Shown: positions 55,880 to 64,000 of the stretch, in pieces
Layout of the letters: the number at the start of each line of letters is the position of its first letter
Numbering within the stretch: the first letter of the stretch is position 1
Assembly (NCBI RefSeq): GCF_027923905.1
Contig: NZ_AP026966.1
Location: forward strand, 1,427,001-1,491,000
DNA: 64,000 nt
From: Massilia varians
GTDB taxonomy: Bacteria > Pseudomonadota > Gammaproteobacteria > Burkholderiales > Burkholderiaceae_D
Direction of reading: 5' to 3'
Program-made: the position numbers and the translations under genes
Notes under the pieces: model-generated
The model's input: only the letters and a program-made list of their open reading frames with translations
Told to the model about the DNA's origin: nothing
The model's database searches: none

Positions 55880-56446
55880 TCAGGCAGGGGCGGTGTCGTT
55901 ATCGACGTGCCACTGGATGAAGGCCGCGTGCTCCTGGGCCGTCAGGGGTCGTGTCGCCCCGTTCCGGTTGGTGGTTCCCTCGATAACGCTGTCCTGGAGT
56001 TGAAGCCTGTAGCGGCGATGCCTGTAGGGTTCGTCGGTATCCGGGTCCAGCAGCACCAGCGCGATACCATCGGATTCGGTGGCTGCGCTGCCTCCGGTTT
56101 CGTTGAGCGTTGCCGCAGCTGCGCCGGCAGCACCCGCTTGCCCGGCGTGCCAGTCGCCGTCGAACTGTTGGCAGGCATAGGTCTGGTTTTCGACCAGGCG
56201 CGGTGGCGGGCTGCATTTGCAGATGCACAGGTCGCCGCTCAAGGCCAATTGTTTCCCGTTGAAGGTGTCGCTGAGCCGGGGACCGTCCGGTTTGATGACG
56301 CCGACCGTGTTGCATGCCGGGCACGACACCTGATCGTCCTCGTGCGCGACCGGAACGCCGTTGATTGTCGTGAAAGGATCGGCAGAGATGACCTTGCCCC
56401 CAGCAGTCGTAGTGGCCCCAAGCGTGATTTCATATCTGATGATCAT
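55880..56446 (-). CDS. PAAR domain-containing protein
   Basis: 188 residues. Residues 1-90 are a PAAR domain: MIIRYEITLGATTTAGGKVIS, NGVPVAHEDDQVSCPACNTVG, and CICKCSPPPRL with the Cys/His positions that bind zinc at the tip. The C-terminal part (about 100-188) is a small extension with ALVLLDPDTDEPYRHRRYRL resembling the adaptor-like segments of PAAR proteins. PAAR proteins cap the VgrG spike and carry or recruit effectors. The cluster has no tube, sheath or membrane-complex genes here; only a truncated vgrG lies 30 kb away. Confidence 0.9.
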   Translation of the reverse strand: MIIRYEITLGATTTAGGKVISADPFTTINGVPVAHEDDQVSCPACNTVGVIKPDGPRLSDTFNGKQLALSGDLCICKCSPPPRLVENQTYACQQFDGDWHAGQAGAAGAAAATLNETGGSAATESDGIALVLLDPDTDEPYRHRRYRLQLQDSVIEGTTNRNGATRPLTAQEHAAFIQWHVDNDTAPA

Positions 56447-56673
56447 GCCATCCCCTTCGATGTGAGTCTTATAGGCGAAGACTCCAATCTAGTCAGGGGT
56501 GGGGCCGCTACTTTGACGAACAGCAACAGTCGTCAGCGACCAGCAGTGAGCCGCACTCGCTGGTCCGGGTGCCTTTAACGGCGAAGATGTCCTGAGCACC
56601 GATGCAAAGGAGGGCGTGGACACCTTGACGCTCAATGACTGACAGCGGACCGGTGCAGGCTGGCGCTCGCCAA

Positions 56674-56712
56674 AACAAAAAAGCCAGATCACCTTGCGGT
56701 TGATCTGGCTTT
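56674..56712 (-). terminator. Terminator after tRNA-Pro
   Basis: AAAGCCAGATCA (56680-56691) and TGATCTGGCTTT (56701-56712) pair over 12 bp with a 9-base loop. The A-rich left side gives a U tract for the minus-strand tRNA transcript that begins just to the right. Confidence 0.9.
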
Positions 56713-56721
56713 CGAATTCGG

Positions 56722-56798
56722 TGGTCGGGGTGAGAGGATTCGAACCTCCGGCCTCTACGTCCCGAACGTAGCGCTCTACCGGGCTAAGCTACACCCCG
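56722..56798 (-). tRNA. tRNA-Pro (anticodon CGG)
   Basis: 77 bases including an encoded CCA. On the minus strand: acceptor CGGGGTG/CACCCCG with A73, D arm after TA, anticodon arm CTACG-TTCGGGA-CGTAG giving anticodon CGG, T arm GGAGG-TTCGAAT-CCTCT. It reads CCG codons. It has its own promoter (56839-56867) and terminator. Confidence 0.95.
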
Positions 56799-56838
56799 AC
56801 TGTTTGAGACTTCGTTACCGAAATCTCGGGAAGGCATT

Positions 56839-56867
56839 ACTATATTCGGCTCAATGGTTCCTGTCAA
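56839..56867 (-). promoter_or_regulatory. Sigma-70 promoter for tRNA-Pro
   Basis: On the minus strand TTGACA (56867-56862), 17 bases, TATAGT (56844-56839). The -35 lies inside the last codons of ispB and the -10 just beyond its stop. A start about 33 bases before the tRNA is expected. Confidence 0.75.
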
Positions 56868-57837
56868 CAGCGAAACTGCAGAGCTGCAGCAGGCTCGCCT
56901 TGTAGACGCTCTCCGGCAGGCCGGCAATTGCCTCGGCCGCGCGGCGCGCAGCCTGTTCCGCCTGCTGGCGGGTATAGGCCAGTGCGCCGCTCGAGCTCAC
57001 CGCCGCCAGCACCGCTTCGAACTGCGCTTCGTCGCCATGCTCGATGCAGCTGCGCACTAGCTGGCGTTGTTCCGGCGTGCCGTTTTCCATCAGCCAGATC
57101 AGGGGCAGGGTAGGCTTGCCTTCGCGCAGGTCGTCGCCCAGGTTCTTGCCGATCTCGGCGGCGTCGCCGGCATAGTCCAGCACATCGTCGATCAGCTGGA
57201 AGGCCGTGCCCAGCGAGCGGCCGTATTCGCCGGCCGCGGCGATCTGCTCGTCGCCCGCGCCGCCCACCAGGGCGCCCAGCTCGGCGGCCGCCTCGAACAG
57301 CTTGGCGGTCTTGGAGCGGATCACATTCAGATAGCTCTCATGGGTGACGTCCGGATCGTGCATGTTCAGCAGCTGCAGCACTTCGCCTTCGGCGATCACG
57401 GTGGTGGCGCGCGACAGGATGCTCATCACGCGCATGTTGTCGAGGCTGGTCATCATCTCGAAGGAGCGCGAGTACAGGTAGTCGCCCACCAGCACCGAGG
57501 CGGCGTTGCCGAACAGGGCGTTGGCTGTCTGGCGCCCGCGGCGCATCGAGGATTCGTCGACCACGTCGTCGTGCAGCAGGGTCGCGGTGTGGATGAACTC
57601 GACCACCGCCGCCAGTTCGTGATGGTCGGTGCCCTTGTAGCCGTAGGCATTGGCCAGCAGCAGCACCAGCACCGGCCGGATCCGCTTCCCGCCCGCGCTG
57701 ATGATGTACTCGGCAATCTGGTTCACCAGGCTCACTTCCGAGTGCAGTCGCTGTCGGATCACCGTGTTCACGGCCTCCATGTCGGTGGCGATCGAATGGG
57801 CAATGGTGTTCTGGGCGTGTTGGGTAGCGGCTGACAA
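56851..57837 (-). CDS. ispB: Octaprenyl diphosphate synthase
   Basis: 328 residues, trans-isoprenyl diphosphate synthase. Substrate regions: ISAGGKRIRPVLVLLLANAYG, first Asp motif LLHDDVVDESSMRRG, second QLIDDVLDYAGDAAEIGKNLGDDL. The residue pattern before the first Asp motif (TATLLHDD) fits a long-chain (C40) product, the ubiquinone side chain. The frame starts at a TTG (57837) with AGG nine bases upstream; an ATG at codon 20 is an alternative. Adjacent to rplU as in other proteobacteria, divergently. Confidence 0.94.
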   Translation of the reverse strand: MSAATQHAQNTIAHSIATDMEAVNTVIRQRLHSEVSLVNQIAEYIISAGGKRIRPVLVLLLANAYGYKGTDHHELAAVVEFIHTATLLHDDVVDESSMRRGRQTANALFGNAASVLVGDYLYSRSFEMMTSLDNMRVMSILSRATTVIAEGEVLQLLNMHDPDVTHESYLNVIRSKTAKLFEAAAELGALVGGAGDEQIAAAGEYGRSLGTAFQLIDDVLDYAGDAAEIGKNLGDDLREGKPTLPLIWLMENGTPEQRQLVRSCIEHGDEAQFEAVLAAVSSSGALAYTRQQAEQAARRAAEAIAGLPESVYKASLLQLCSFAVDRNH

Positions 57838-58012
57838 GGCGAACCTGCAATAAACGGTGAGTATTTGGTTAAGTGGCGAGATTATACGTCATGCAAGGGG
57901 AGGGCGTCCCACGGATGGCTTATCGCTCGCACGGACGAGCGAAGGCCGGTCCGGGGCGCGTTGGCATTGTGCTACGTCCACAACACGATCTCTTCCGAAT
58001 CGTCAAGGCCTT

Positions 58013-58041
58013 TTGACGCGCTGCAGCGAGTTATGTATAAT
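58013..58041 (+). promoter_or_regulatory. Sigma-70 promoter for rplU-rpmA
   Basis: TTGACG (58013-58018), exactly 17 bases, TATAAT (58036-58041), about 80 bases before the L21 start codon. It is one of the best consensus promoters in the window, as expected for ribosomal protein genes. Confidence 0.88.
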
Positions 58042-58120
58042 CCCCTGTTCCCCGGCTTCCGAACAGTCCAGCGTCTCGACGCCGGTGGGAATCTTTTAAA
58101 CATTTGATGAGGTTTCAATC

Positions 58121-58432
58121 ATGTACGCGGTCATAAAAACCGGTGGCAAGCAATATAAAGTTGTCGCTGGCGAAAAACTCAAAGTAGAACAGATACCTGC
58201 TGACATTGGTTCCGAACTCACCATCGATCAAGTTCTCGCGCTCGGCGCGGGCGACAGCATCAAGTTTGGTGCTCCGCTGGTCGAAGGTGCCTCGGTCCTG
58301 GTGAAAGTTGTTTCCCACGGTCGCCACGACAAGGTTCGCATTTTCAAGATGCGCCGTCGTAAGCACTACCAGAAGCGTCAGGGCCATCGCCAGAACTTCA
58401 CCGAAATCCAGGTGGTGTCGATCAACGGCTAA
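58121..58432 (+). CDS. rplU: 50S ribosomal protein L21
   Basis: 103 residues: [20 protein letters not shown] at the start and [21 protein letters not shown] near the end, the L21 signature. It binds 23S rRNA in the large subunit. L27 follows after 43 bases. Confidence 0.98.
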   Translation: MYAVIKTGGKQYKVVAGEKLKVEQIPADIGSELTIDQVLALGAGDSIKFGAPLVEGASVLVKVVSHGRHDKVRIFKMRRRKHYQKRQGHRQNFTEIQVVSING

Positions 58433-58475
58433 TTGCCGTTCGATTCACCAAGTTCATTCATCAAGGAGCAAATAA

Positions 58476-58748
58476 ATGGCACACAAAAAAGGTGGCGGTA
58501 CTACCCGCAACGGCCGTGACTCAGAAAGCAAACGCCTTGGCGTGAAAGTCTACGGCGGCCAGGCGATCAACGCCGGCGGCATCATCATCCGTCAACGCGG
58601 CACCCCGGTGCGCGCTGGCGCCAACGTCGGCACTGGCAAGGATCACACCCTGTTCGCGCTGGTCGACGGTACCGTCAAGTTCGTCAAGCAAGGCGTGGGC
58701 TCGAAGCAGTTCGTGACCGTCGTTGCTAACGAAGCAGTCGCTGCTTAA
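58476..58748 (+). CDS. rpmA: 50S ribosomal protein L27
   Basis: 90 residues: [42 protein letters not shown], the L27 N-terminus that reaches the peptidyl-transferase centre. AAGGAG before the ATG. Terminator-like hairpins follow, then obgE. Confidence 0.98.
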   Translation: MAHKKGGGTTRNGRDSESKRLGVKVYGGQAINAGGIIIRQRGTPVRAGANVGTGKDHTLFALVDGTVKFVKQGVGSKQFVTVVANEAVAA

Positions 58749-58758
58749 ATAAGCACAC

Positions 58759-58785
58759 GCGCCGTTTTCGAACGGCGCTTCTTTG
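58759..58785 (+). terminator. Hairpin after rpmA
   Basis: GCGCCGTT-TTCG-AACGGCGC, an 8-bp stem with a stable UUCG loop, followed by TTCTTTG. A terminator or attenuator that lowers transcription into obgE. Confidence 0.75.
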
Positions 58786-58807
58786 TAAGGCGCAAGCCTT
58801 CCATCGA

Positions 58808-58836
58808 AAGGCTCTGCCCACGGTAGGGCCTTTTTA
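58808..58836 (+). terminator. Second hairpin with T run before obgE
   Basis: AAAGGCTCT and AGGGCCTTT pair (with a wobble) around nine bases, followed by TTTTTAGTTTTT. It lies 20 bases before the obgE start codon. Confidence 0.65.
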
Positions 58837-58837
58837 G

Positions 58838-59968
<1,131 letters not shown>

Positions 59969-59979
59969 GAGACGCTAAG

Positions 59980-60390
59980 TTGGCCGCGTCGTCCGTCACT
60001 CGCAGCTGGCTGCGCAGCCAGCTGCTGCACATGATCGCCACCGCCAGCTCACTGGCGGCGCTGGCGGCCATGCTCGATCCCGACCGCATTGCGTCGGCGA
60101 TGGGCATCTTTCTCGTCGGCGTCAACGGCTACAGCCAGTTCTACGCCGTCTACGTGGGCATGCGCCTCGCTACCGCGATGCTGGCGCTGCTGGCATCGAG
60201 ACAGGGCGACCAGCCCCTCCTCGTCGACCTCACCGCATTGTTCCTCCTGGCCCAGCCGGCCGGGCGCCTCGTCGCCGCTTTCGCGATCGGGCTGCCGAAG
60301 GGGGTATTATTAGCAGTCTGCGCGGTCGAGTTGTTGGCAGGACTTTCCCTGCTGGCCTTACGGCCGCGAGGAAAATTCTTGTCACCATGA
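59980..60390 (+). CDS. Small membrane protein, DUF4345-like
   Basis: 136 residues from a TTG at 59980, eleven bases after obgE; an ATG at 60031 is a possible later start. Four hydrophobic segments: [33 protein letters not shown] with [13 protein letters not shown], a span [18 protein letters not shown], and [19 protein letters not shown]. The [16 protein letters not shown] and AQPxGRLVA parts resemble DUF4345 small membrane proteins. The TGA overlaps the proB start (ATGA), so translation is coupled to glutamate kinase, for no known reason. Confidence 0.72.
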   Translation: MAASSVTRSWLRSQLLHMIATASSLAALAAMLDPDRIASAMGIFLVGVNGYSQFYAVYVGMRLATAMLALLASRQGDQPLLVDLTALFLLAQPAGRLVAAFAIGLPKGVLLAVCAVELLAGLSLLALRPRGKFLSP

Positions 60391-61517
60391 CCTCAGCTCA
60401 CCACTCAGCGCTCCAGCACGCCTCCCGCATCATCGTCAAGGTCGGTTCCTCGCTCGTCACCGACGAGGGCAGGGGCCTCGACCATACCGCCATCGCCCGC
60501 TGGGCGGCCCAGATCGCCGCGCTGCGCGTCCTCGGCAAGGAAGTTGTGCTCGTGTCCTCGGGCGCGATCGCCGAAGGCATGCTGCGCCTCGGTTTCAGCG
60601 CACGCCCGACCGACATCCACGAACTGCAGGCCTGCGCCGCCGTGGGCCAGATGGGGCTGGCGCAGATCTACGAAACCAGTTTTCGCACGCACGGCGTCCA
60701 GACCGCCCAGGTGCTGCTGACCCACGCCGACCTGGCCGACCGCGAACGCTACCTGAACGCGCGCTCGACGCTCACCACCCTGCTGCGCCTGGGCGTGGTC
60801 CCGATCATCAACGAGAACGACACCGTCGTCACCGACGAGATCAAGTTCGGCGACAACGACACCCTCGGCGCGCTGGTGGCCAACCTGATCGAGGCCGACG
60901 CGCTGGTGATCCTGACCGACCAGCGCGGCCTGTTTTCCGCCGATCCGCGCAAGGACCCGAACGCACGCCTGATCCAGGAAGCGCAGGCGGGCGACCCGCA
61001 GCTGGAAGCGATGGCCGGCGGAGCGGGCTCGAGCATCGGACGGGGCGGCATGCTGACCAAGGTGCTGGCGGCCAAGCGCGCGGCGCGCTCGGGCGCCCAC
61101 ACCATCATCGCCTGGGGCCGCGAGGAAGACGCGCTGCTGCGCCTGGCTGGCGGCGAGATGATCGGCACCCAGCTGACCGCGCCGACCGGCCGCCTGACCG
61201 CGCGCCGCCAATGGATGATCGACCACCTGCACACCACCGGCGAAGTCGTGATCGATGCCGGCGCCGTGCAGAAGCTGACCCGCGAGGGCAAGTCGCTGCT
61301 GCCGATCGGCGTGGTCGCGGTGCGCGGCGAATTTGGACGCGGCCAGGTGATCACCTGCATCGACGAAGCGGGCAAGCCGCTGGCGCGCGGGCTGACCAAC
61401 TACACCAGCAGCGAAGTGCGGCGCATCATGCGCCATTCCTCGGCGGAGATCGAGCGCATCCTCGGTTATGTCGAGGGGCCGGAGCTGGTCCACCGCGACA
61501 ACATGGTGCTGCTGTAG
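60387..61517 (+). CDS. proB: Glutamate 5-kinase
   Basis: 376 residues. Amino-acid kinase domain to about 260 ([69 protein letters not shown]) and a C-terminal PUA domain from 280 ([13 protein letters not shown] ... [14 protein letters not shown]). First step of proline synthesis. Start overlaps the preceding stop by four bases. Confidence 0.97.
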   Translation: MTSAHHSALQHASRIIVKVGSSLVTDEGRGLDHTAIARWAAQIAALRVLGKEVVLVSSGAIAEGMLRLGFSARPTDIHELQACAAVGQMGLAQIYETSFRTHGVQTAQVLLTHADLADRERYLNARSTLTTLLRLGVVPIINENDTVVTDEIKFGDNDTLGALVANLIEADALVILTDQRGLFSADPRKDPNARLIQEAQAGDPQLEAMAGGAGSSIGRGGMLTKVLAAKRAARSGAHTIIAWGREEDALLRLAGGEMIGTQLTAPTGRLTARRQWMIDHLHTTGEVVIDAGAVQKLTREGKSLLPIGVVAVRGEFGRGQVITCIDEAGKPLARGLTNYTSSEVRRIMRHSSAEIERILGYVEGPELVHRDNMVLL

Positions 61518-61543
61518 GCGCTGTTTTCTCTACTAATAAACTG

Positions 61544-61906
61544 ATGAAACCGACTTCCCCTCTCGCTGTCGTCCAGGCGCAGCTCGACGCCTACAACGCC
61601 AAGGACCTTGATGCCCTGATGGCCACCTACGCGCCGGATGCGCAGCAGTTCGCGCTGCACGGTGCGCTGCTGGCACAGGGGCACGAACAGATCCGCCCGC
61701 GCTACCAGGAGCGCTTCCTTGAACCCGACCTGCATGCATGCCTGCTCACGCGCTCGGTCCTCGGCAACTTCGTCACCGACCTCGAGATCGTGACCCGCAA
61801 CTTCCCGGAAGGACGTGGCACGGTCGAGATGCTGTGCGTGTATGAAGTGGTCGACGGGCGCATCGTGCGCGCCTCGTTCGCGGCCGGGGAACAGCGGCTC
61901 GGCTAG
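61544..61906 (+). CDS. NTF2-like (SnoaL) domain protein
   Basis: 120 residues: LAVVQAQLDAYNAKDLDALMATYAPDAQQF then a cone-shaped beta sheet ending VYEVVDGRIVRASFAAG. This is the single-domain nuclear-transport-factor-2/SnoaL fold used as small-molecule pocket in many enzymes of unknown substrate. No good ribosome site. Its end overlaps the convergent nth gene by four bases. Confidence 0.83.
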   Translation: MKPTSPLAVVQAQLDAYNAKDLDALMATYAPDAQQFALHGALLAQGHEQIRPRYQERFLEPDLHACLLTRSVLGNFVTDLEIVTRNFPEGRGTVEMLCVYEVVDGRIVRASFAAGEQRLG

Positions 61907-62595
61907 CCCAGTTCGGCCGCCTGGCTGGCCAGGTCGGCCGCCGGATCCATCACGCCGGCGGGCGCCGGCGTCTTGTCCTTGAACTCGCACAGGTCCTTGA
62001 TCAGGCAGTTCCAGCACTTGGGTTTTCGCGCCACGCAGGTGTAGCGGCCGTGCAGGATCAGCCAGTGGTGGGCATCGATCAGGAACTCCTTGGGCACGAA
62101 CTTGAGCAGCTTCCGCTCGACGATGTCGACGTTCTTGCCCGGTGCGATTTTGGTGCGGTTCGCCACCCGGAAGATGTGGGTGTCGACCGCCATGGTCGGC
62201 TCGCCGAAGGCCGTGTTGAGCACCACGTTGGCGGTCTTGCGGCCCACCCCGGGCAGGGCTTCCAGCGCCTCGCGCGAGTGCGGCACTTCGCCGCCATGCT
62301 GCTCCACCAGGATGCGGCAGGTCGCCATGACGTTGGCGGCCTTGGTGTTGTACAGGCCGATGGTCGAAATATAGGACTTGAGTTCGTCCAGGCCCAGGTC
62401 GAGGATGGCCTGCGGCGTGTTGGCCACCGGGTAGAGGCGGCGCGTGGCCTTGTTGACGCCGACGTCGGTCGATTGCGCCGACAGCAGCACCGCGATCAGA
62501 AGTTCAAAAGGCGTGCTGAACTCCAGTTCGGTGGTCGGCTTGGGATTGGCGGCGCGAAAGCGCGTGAATATTTCTAAACGTTTGGCGGAATTCAT
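61903..62595 (-). CDS. nth: Endonuclease III
   Basis: 230 residues. Helix-hairpin-helix LPGVGRKTANVVL with catalytic Lys in GVGRKTANV and Asp in AVDTHIFRVANRT. C-terminal [4Fe-4S] ligands at CVARKPKCWNCLIKDLC (spacing 6, 2, 5). A tail of about 20 residues follows that E. coli Nth lacks. It removes oxidised pyrimidines and cuts abasic sites. rsxB lies ten bases upstream on the same strand, as is common in beta- and gammaproteobacteria. Confidence 0.97.
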   Translation of the reverse strand: MNSAKRLEIFTRFRAANPKPTTELEFSTPFELLIAVLLSAQSTDVGVNKATRRLYPVANTPQAILDLGLDELKSYISTIGLYNTKAANVMATCRILVEQHGGEVPHSREALEALPGVGRKTANVVLNTAFGEPTMAVDTHIFRVANRTKIAPGKNVDIVERKLLKFVPKEFLIDAHHWLILHGRYTCVARKPKCWNCLIKDLCEFKDKTPAPAGVMDPAADLASQAAELG

Positions 62596-62604
62596 CAGTT
62601 TTGC

Positions 62605-63297
62605 TTACGTTTTGTCCGGTGCCGCATCGGGCGCATTCGCGGCCGCCTTCTGGCGCGCCCGTTCCATCGCCGCCGCGATGATGGCGCGCTTGCGTTCCTT
62701 TTCCGCCAGTTCTTCCGGCGTATTGGCGGCCTCCGCTGTCACCGCGCGCATCTTCTCCAGCGCCTTGGCGGCCAGGCGTGCGTCGTTTTCTTCCTTCTCG
62801 CGGCGCAGGCGCTCGCTGCGGAAGTCATGGCGGCTGCGCGCCGCATCGGCGGCTTCCTGCGACCACGCGGCCCAGCCGGTGCGTTCGCCCGTCACCGGGA
62901 CCATCGAGATGCAGTCGACCGGGCAGGGCGCCACGCACAGGTCGCAGCCGGTGCACAGGCTCGGCAGGATGGTGTGCATCTGCTTGGCCGCGCCCAGGAT
63001 GGCGTCCACCGGGCAGGCCTGGATGCACAGCGTGCAGCCGATGCAGAGCGACTCGTCGATGAAGGCGACCGGGCGCGGGCGTTCGATGCCGTTGGCCGGG
63101 TTGATCGGGATGACCGGACGGCCGGTGACGCTGGACAGGCGCTGCACGCCCTCCATGCCACCGGGCGGGCACTGGTTGATCTCGGCTTCGCCGCGCGCGA
63201 TCGCTTCCGCATACGGACGGCATGCGGGATAGCCGCACTTGGTACATTGCGTCTGCGGCAGTGCGTCTTCGATCAGGTCGGCAAGGGTCTTGGTCAC
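62605..63297 (-). CDS. rsxB: Electron transport complex protein RsxB/RnfB
   Basis: 230 residues from a GTG. Residues 15-50 hold the 4Fe-4S motif [17 protein letters not shown] with a later Cys in NQCPPGG; residues 80-140 are a two-cluster ferredoxin ([34 protein letters not shown]). The last 80 residues are charged and helical. It lacks the N-terminal hydrophobic anchor of typical RnfB, and no other rsx/rnf gene is in the window, as in many betaproteobacteria. It is likely a soluble electron carrier for Nth or SoxR. Confidence 0.93.
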   Translation of the reverse strand: MTKTLADLIEDALPQTQCTKCGYPACRPYAEAIARGEAEINQCPPGGMEGVQRLSSVTGRPVIPINPANGIERPRPVAFIDESLCIGCTLCIQACPVDAILGAAKQMHTILPSLCTGCDLCVAPCPVDCISMVPVTGERTGWAAWSQEAADAARSRHDFRSERLRREKEENDARLAAKALEKMRAVTAEAANTPEELAEKERKRAIIAAAMERARQKAAANAPDAAPDKT

Positions 63298-63359
63298 GGC
63301 GCGAAGGTGAGGCGTTCAAAGCCGACATTATCCGCCAAAATCGGAGGGGGTGCGAAGTT

Positions 63360-63386
63360 GCGTGGGATGCCACTGGCATCCCACGC
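63360..63386. repeat. Perfect 12-bp hairpin
   Basis: GCGTGGGATGCC-ACT-GGCATCCCACGC between the divergent rsxB and RcnB-like genes. There is no T run on either side, so it is not a normal terminator. Confidence 0.7.
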
Positions 63387-63461
63387 TCTCCGTGCTGGAG
63401 CGAACAGACTGCCGGGTTGGTGCGTGATGTACTGGAGCCTCGACGCTGAAGAGGAGCTCAT

Positions 63462-63794
63462 ATGAACAAACTCATCGTACCGGTGCTCGTCGCCGCGGTG
63501 CTGGCCGGTGGCGCCGCGGCCCAGGCGCACCAGCGCGGCGAACAGGAAGCGCGCGCGCAAGCCAGGCAGGCCGCCAAACCCGGGCCGTATCGCAGCGTGG
63601 CGGCCAGCGGCCAGCTCAAGCGCGGCGAGCAGCTGCCGCCGCGCTACCGGACGCATCACTTCGTGGTGGAGAACTGGAAAGCGCACCGCCTGACGGAACC
63701 GCCGCCGGGACACCAATGGGTGCAGGCGGGGAATGACTATGCGCTGGTGGCGATCGCCACCGGGGTGGTGCAGGAAGTGCTGGTGGGACGCTGA
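63462..63794 (+). CDS. RcnB family periplasmic protein
   Basis: 110 residues with a signal peptide to about residue 22 (AQA). The C-terminal RcnB motif is clear: LKRGEQLPPRYRTHHFVVENW, PPPGHQWVQAGNDYALVAIATGVVQEV. RcnB in E. coli aids nickel/cobalt homeostasis; many paralogues have unknown roles. GAGGAG precedes the ATG. Confidence 0.9.
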   Translation: MNKLIVPVLVAAVLAGGAAAQAHQRGEQEARAQARQAAKPGPYRSVAASGQLKRGEQLPPRYRTHHFVVENWKAHRLTEPPPGHQWVQAGNDYALVAIATGVVQEVLVGR

Positions 63795-63816
63795 CGCGCG
63801 CCGCCGGCCGCAAACG

Positions 63817-63845
63817 AAAAAGCCGGAGCGCGCTCCGGCTTTTTT
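63817..63845. terminator. Bidirectional terminator
   Basis: AAAAGCCGGAGCG and CGCTCCGGCTTTTTT form a 12-13 bp perfect palindrome with T runs on both strands. It serves both the RcnB-like gene and the minus-strand depolymerase gene. Confidence 0.92.
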
Positions 63846-63848
63846 ACA

Positions 63849-64000
63849 TCACGCATGCTTGCGGATGAACTCCCCGATCTTCGGGCAGATGATCTCGCGC
63901 CAGCGGCGGCCCGAGAAGATGCCGTAGTGGCCGCACTTGGGCGCCACGAACTCCTGGTGCATGTCCTTCGGGATGCCGGTGCACAGGTCGTGCGCGGCGC
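63849..64000 (-). CDS. phaZ: Intracellular polyhydroxyalkanoate depolymerase, C-terminal part (partial)
   Basis: The last 50 codons of a gene that continues past the window. Reads AAHDLCTGIPKDMHQ, then CGHYGIFSGRRWREIICPKI and a basic end RKHA. The VGHYGIFSGRRW type motif, holding the catalytic His, is that of intracellular PHB depolymerases. It mobilises carbon stores inside the cell. Confidence 0.8.
   Translation of the reverse strand, partial: AAHDLCTGIPKDMHQEFVAPKCGHYGIFSGRRWREIICPKIGEFIRKHA

Noticed and set aside
56571..56642. Short plus-strand stretch AFNGEDVLSTDAKEGVDTL ending in a stop
   Set aside because: It reads like a protein end but has no start codon, no ribosome site and no open frame upstream; too short to call a gene remnant.

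Overview
The window is GC-rich, densely coding bacterial DNA. Codon use, the ObgE/ProB/L21/L27 block, an intracellular polyhydroxyalkanoate depolymerase, a PEP-CTERM surface protein and the gene orders point to a betaproteobacterium of the Oxalobacteraceae, most likely the Massilia/Telluria group. This placement is inference from gene content only.

Layout. 1-1.5 kb: end of a 5'-nucleotidase and a secreted S1/P1 nuclease. 1.6-2.9 kb: an OmpV-type outer-membrane protein and a low-complexity exported protein. 3.0-7.8 kb: a four-gene BMP-type nucleoside ABC importer. 8.1-13.6 kb: hydrolase, DUF2231 and YciI genes, a DUF969-DUF979-pcp operon, a lipoprotein and a small ORF. 13.5-16.5 kb: pseudouridine catabolism (psuK-psuG) with a LysR regulator. 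16.8-24.1 kb: nucleoside phosphorolysis and deoxyribose catabolism (purine nucleoside phosphorylase, deoB, deoC, a two-domain ALDH, deoA, cdd). 24.2-29.0 kb: a truncated vgrG, a DUF2076 gene, a LytS/LytR-type two-component pair, a small membrane protein and an acetyltransferase. 29.0-41.2 kb: reductive pyrimidine-base catabolism (RutR-like TetR and MocR regulators, transaminase, mmsA, preT, preA, NCS1 permease, hydantoinase, carbamoyl-amino-acid hydrolase). 41.2-47.1 kb: MgtC-like protein and uric-acid catabolism (UraD/allantoate amidohydrolase fusion, LysR, puuD, M20 hydrolase). 47.2-52.3 kb: S9 peptidase, two tiny ORFs, a PEP-CTERM protein and an M20 pseudogene. 52.3-56.7 kb: a PAAR-linked type VI accessory cassette in which one gene is split by an IS256-family element. 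56.7-64 kb: housekeeping genes (tRNA-Pro, ispB, rplU-rpmA-obgE, proB, nth, rsxB) and the end of phaZ.

Working together: nearly all catabolic genes from 1 to 47 kb fit one route. Extracellular nucleic acid is cut to nucleotides and nucleosides, these are imported, the glycosidic bond is split (PNP, DeoA, PsuG), deoxyribose is taken to glyceraldehyde-3-phosphate and acetate, pyrimidine bases are reduced to beta-alanine and on to acyl-CoA, and purine bases are degraded through urate and allantoate. Each module has its own regulator and, in several cases, a visible palindromic operator.

Features worth a second look include a REPIN-like repeat family with compensatory stem changes, an IS insertion whose 9-bp target duplication allows exact in-frame reconstruction of the broken gene, a pseudogene explained by one stop codon and a four-base slippage, a two-gene unit of roughly 35-residue proteins with its own terminator, and an M20 hydrolase lacking two canonical metal ligands next to puuD.
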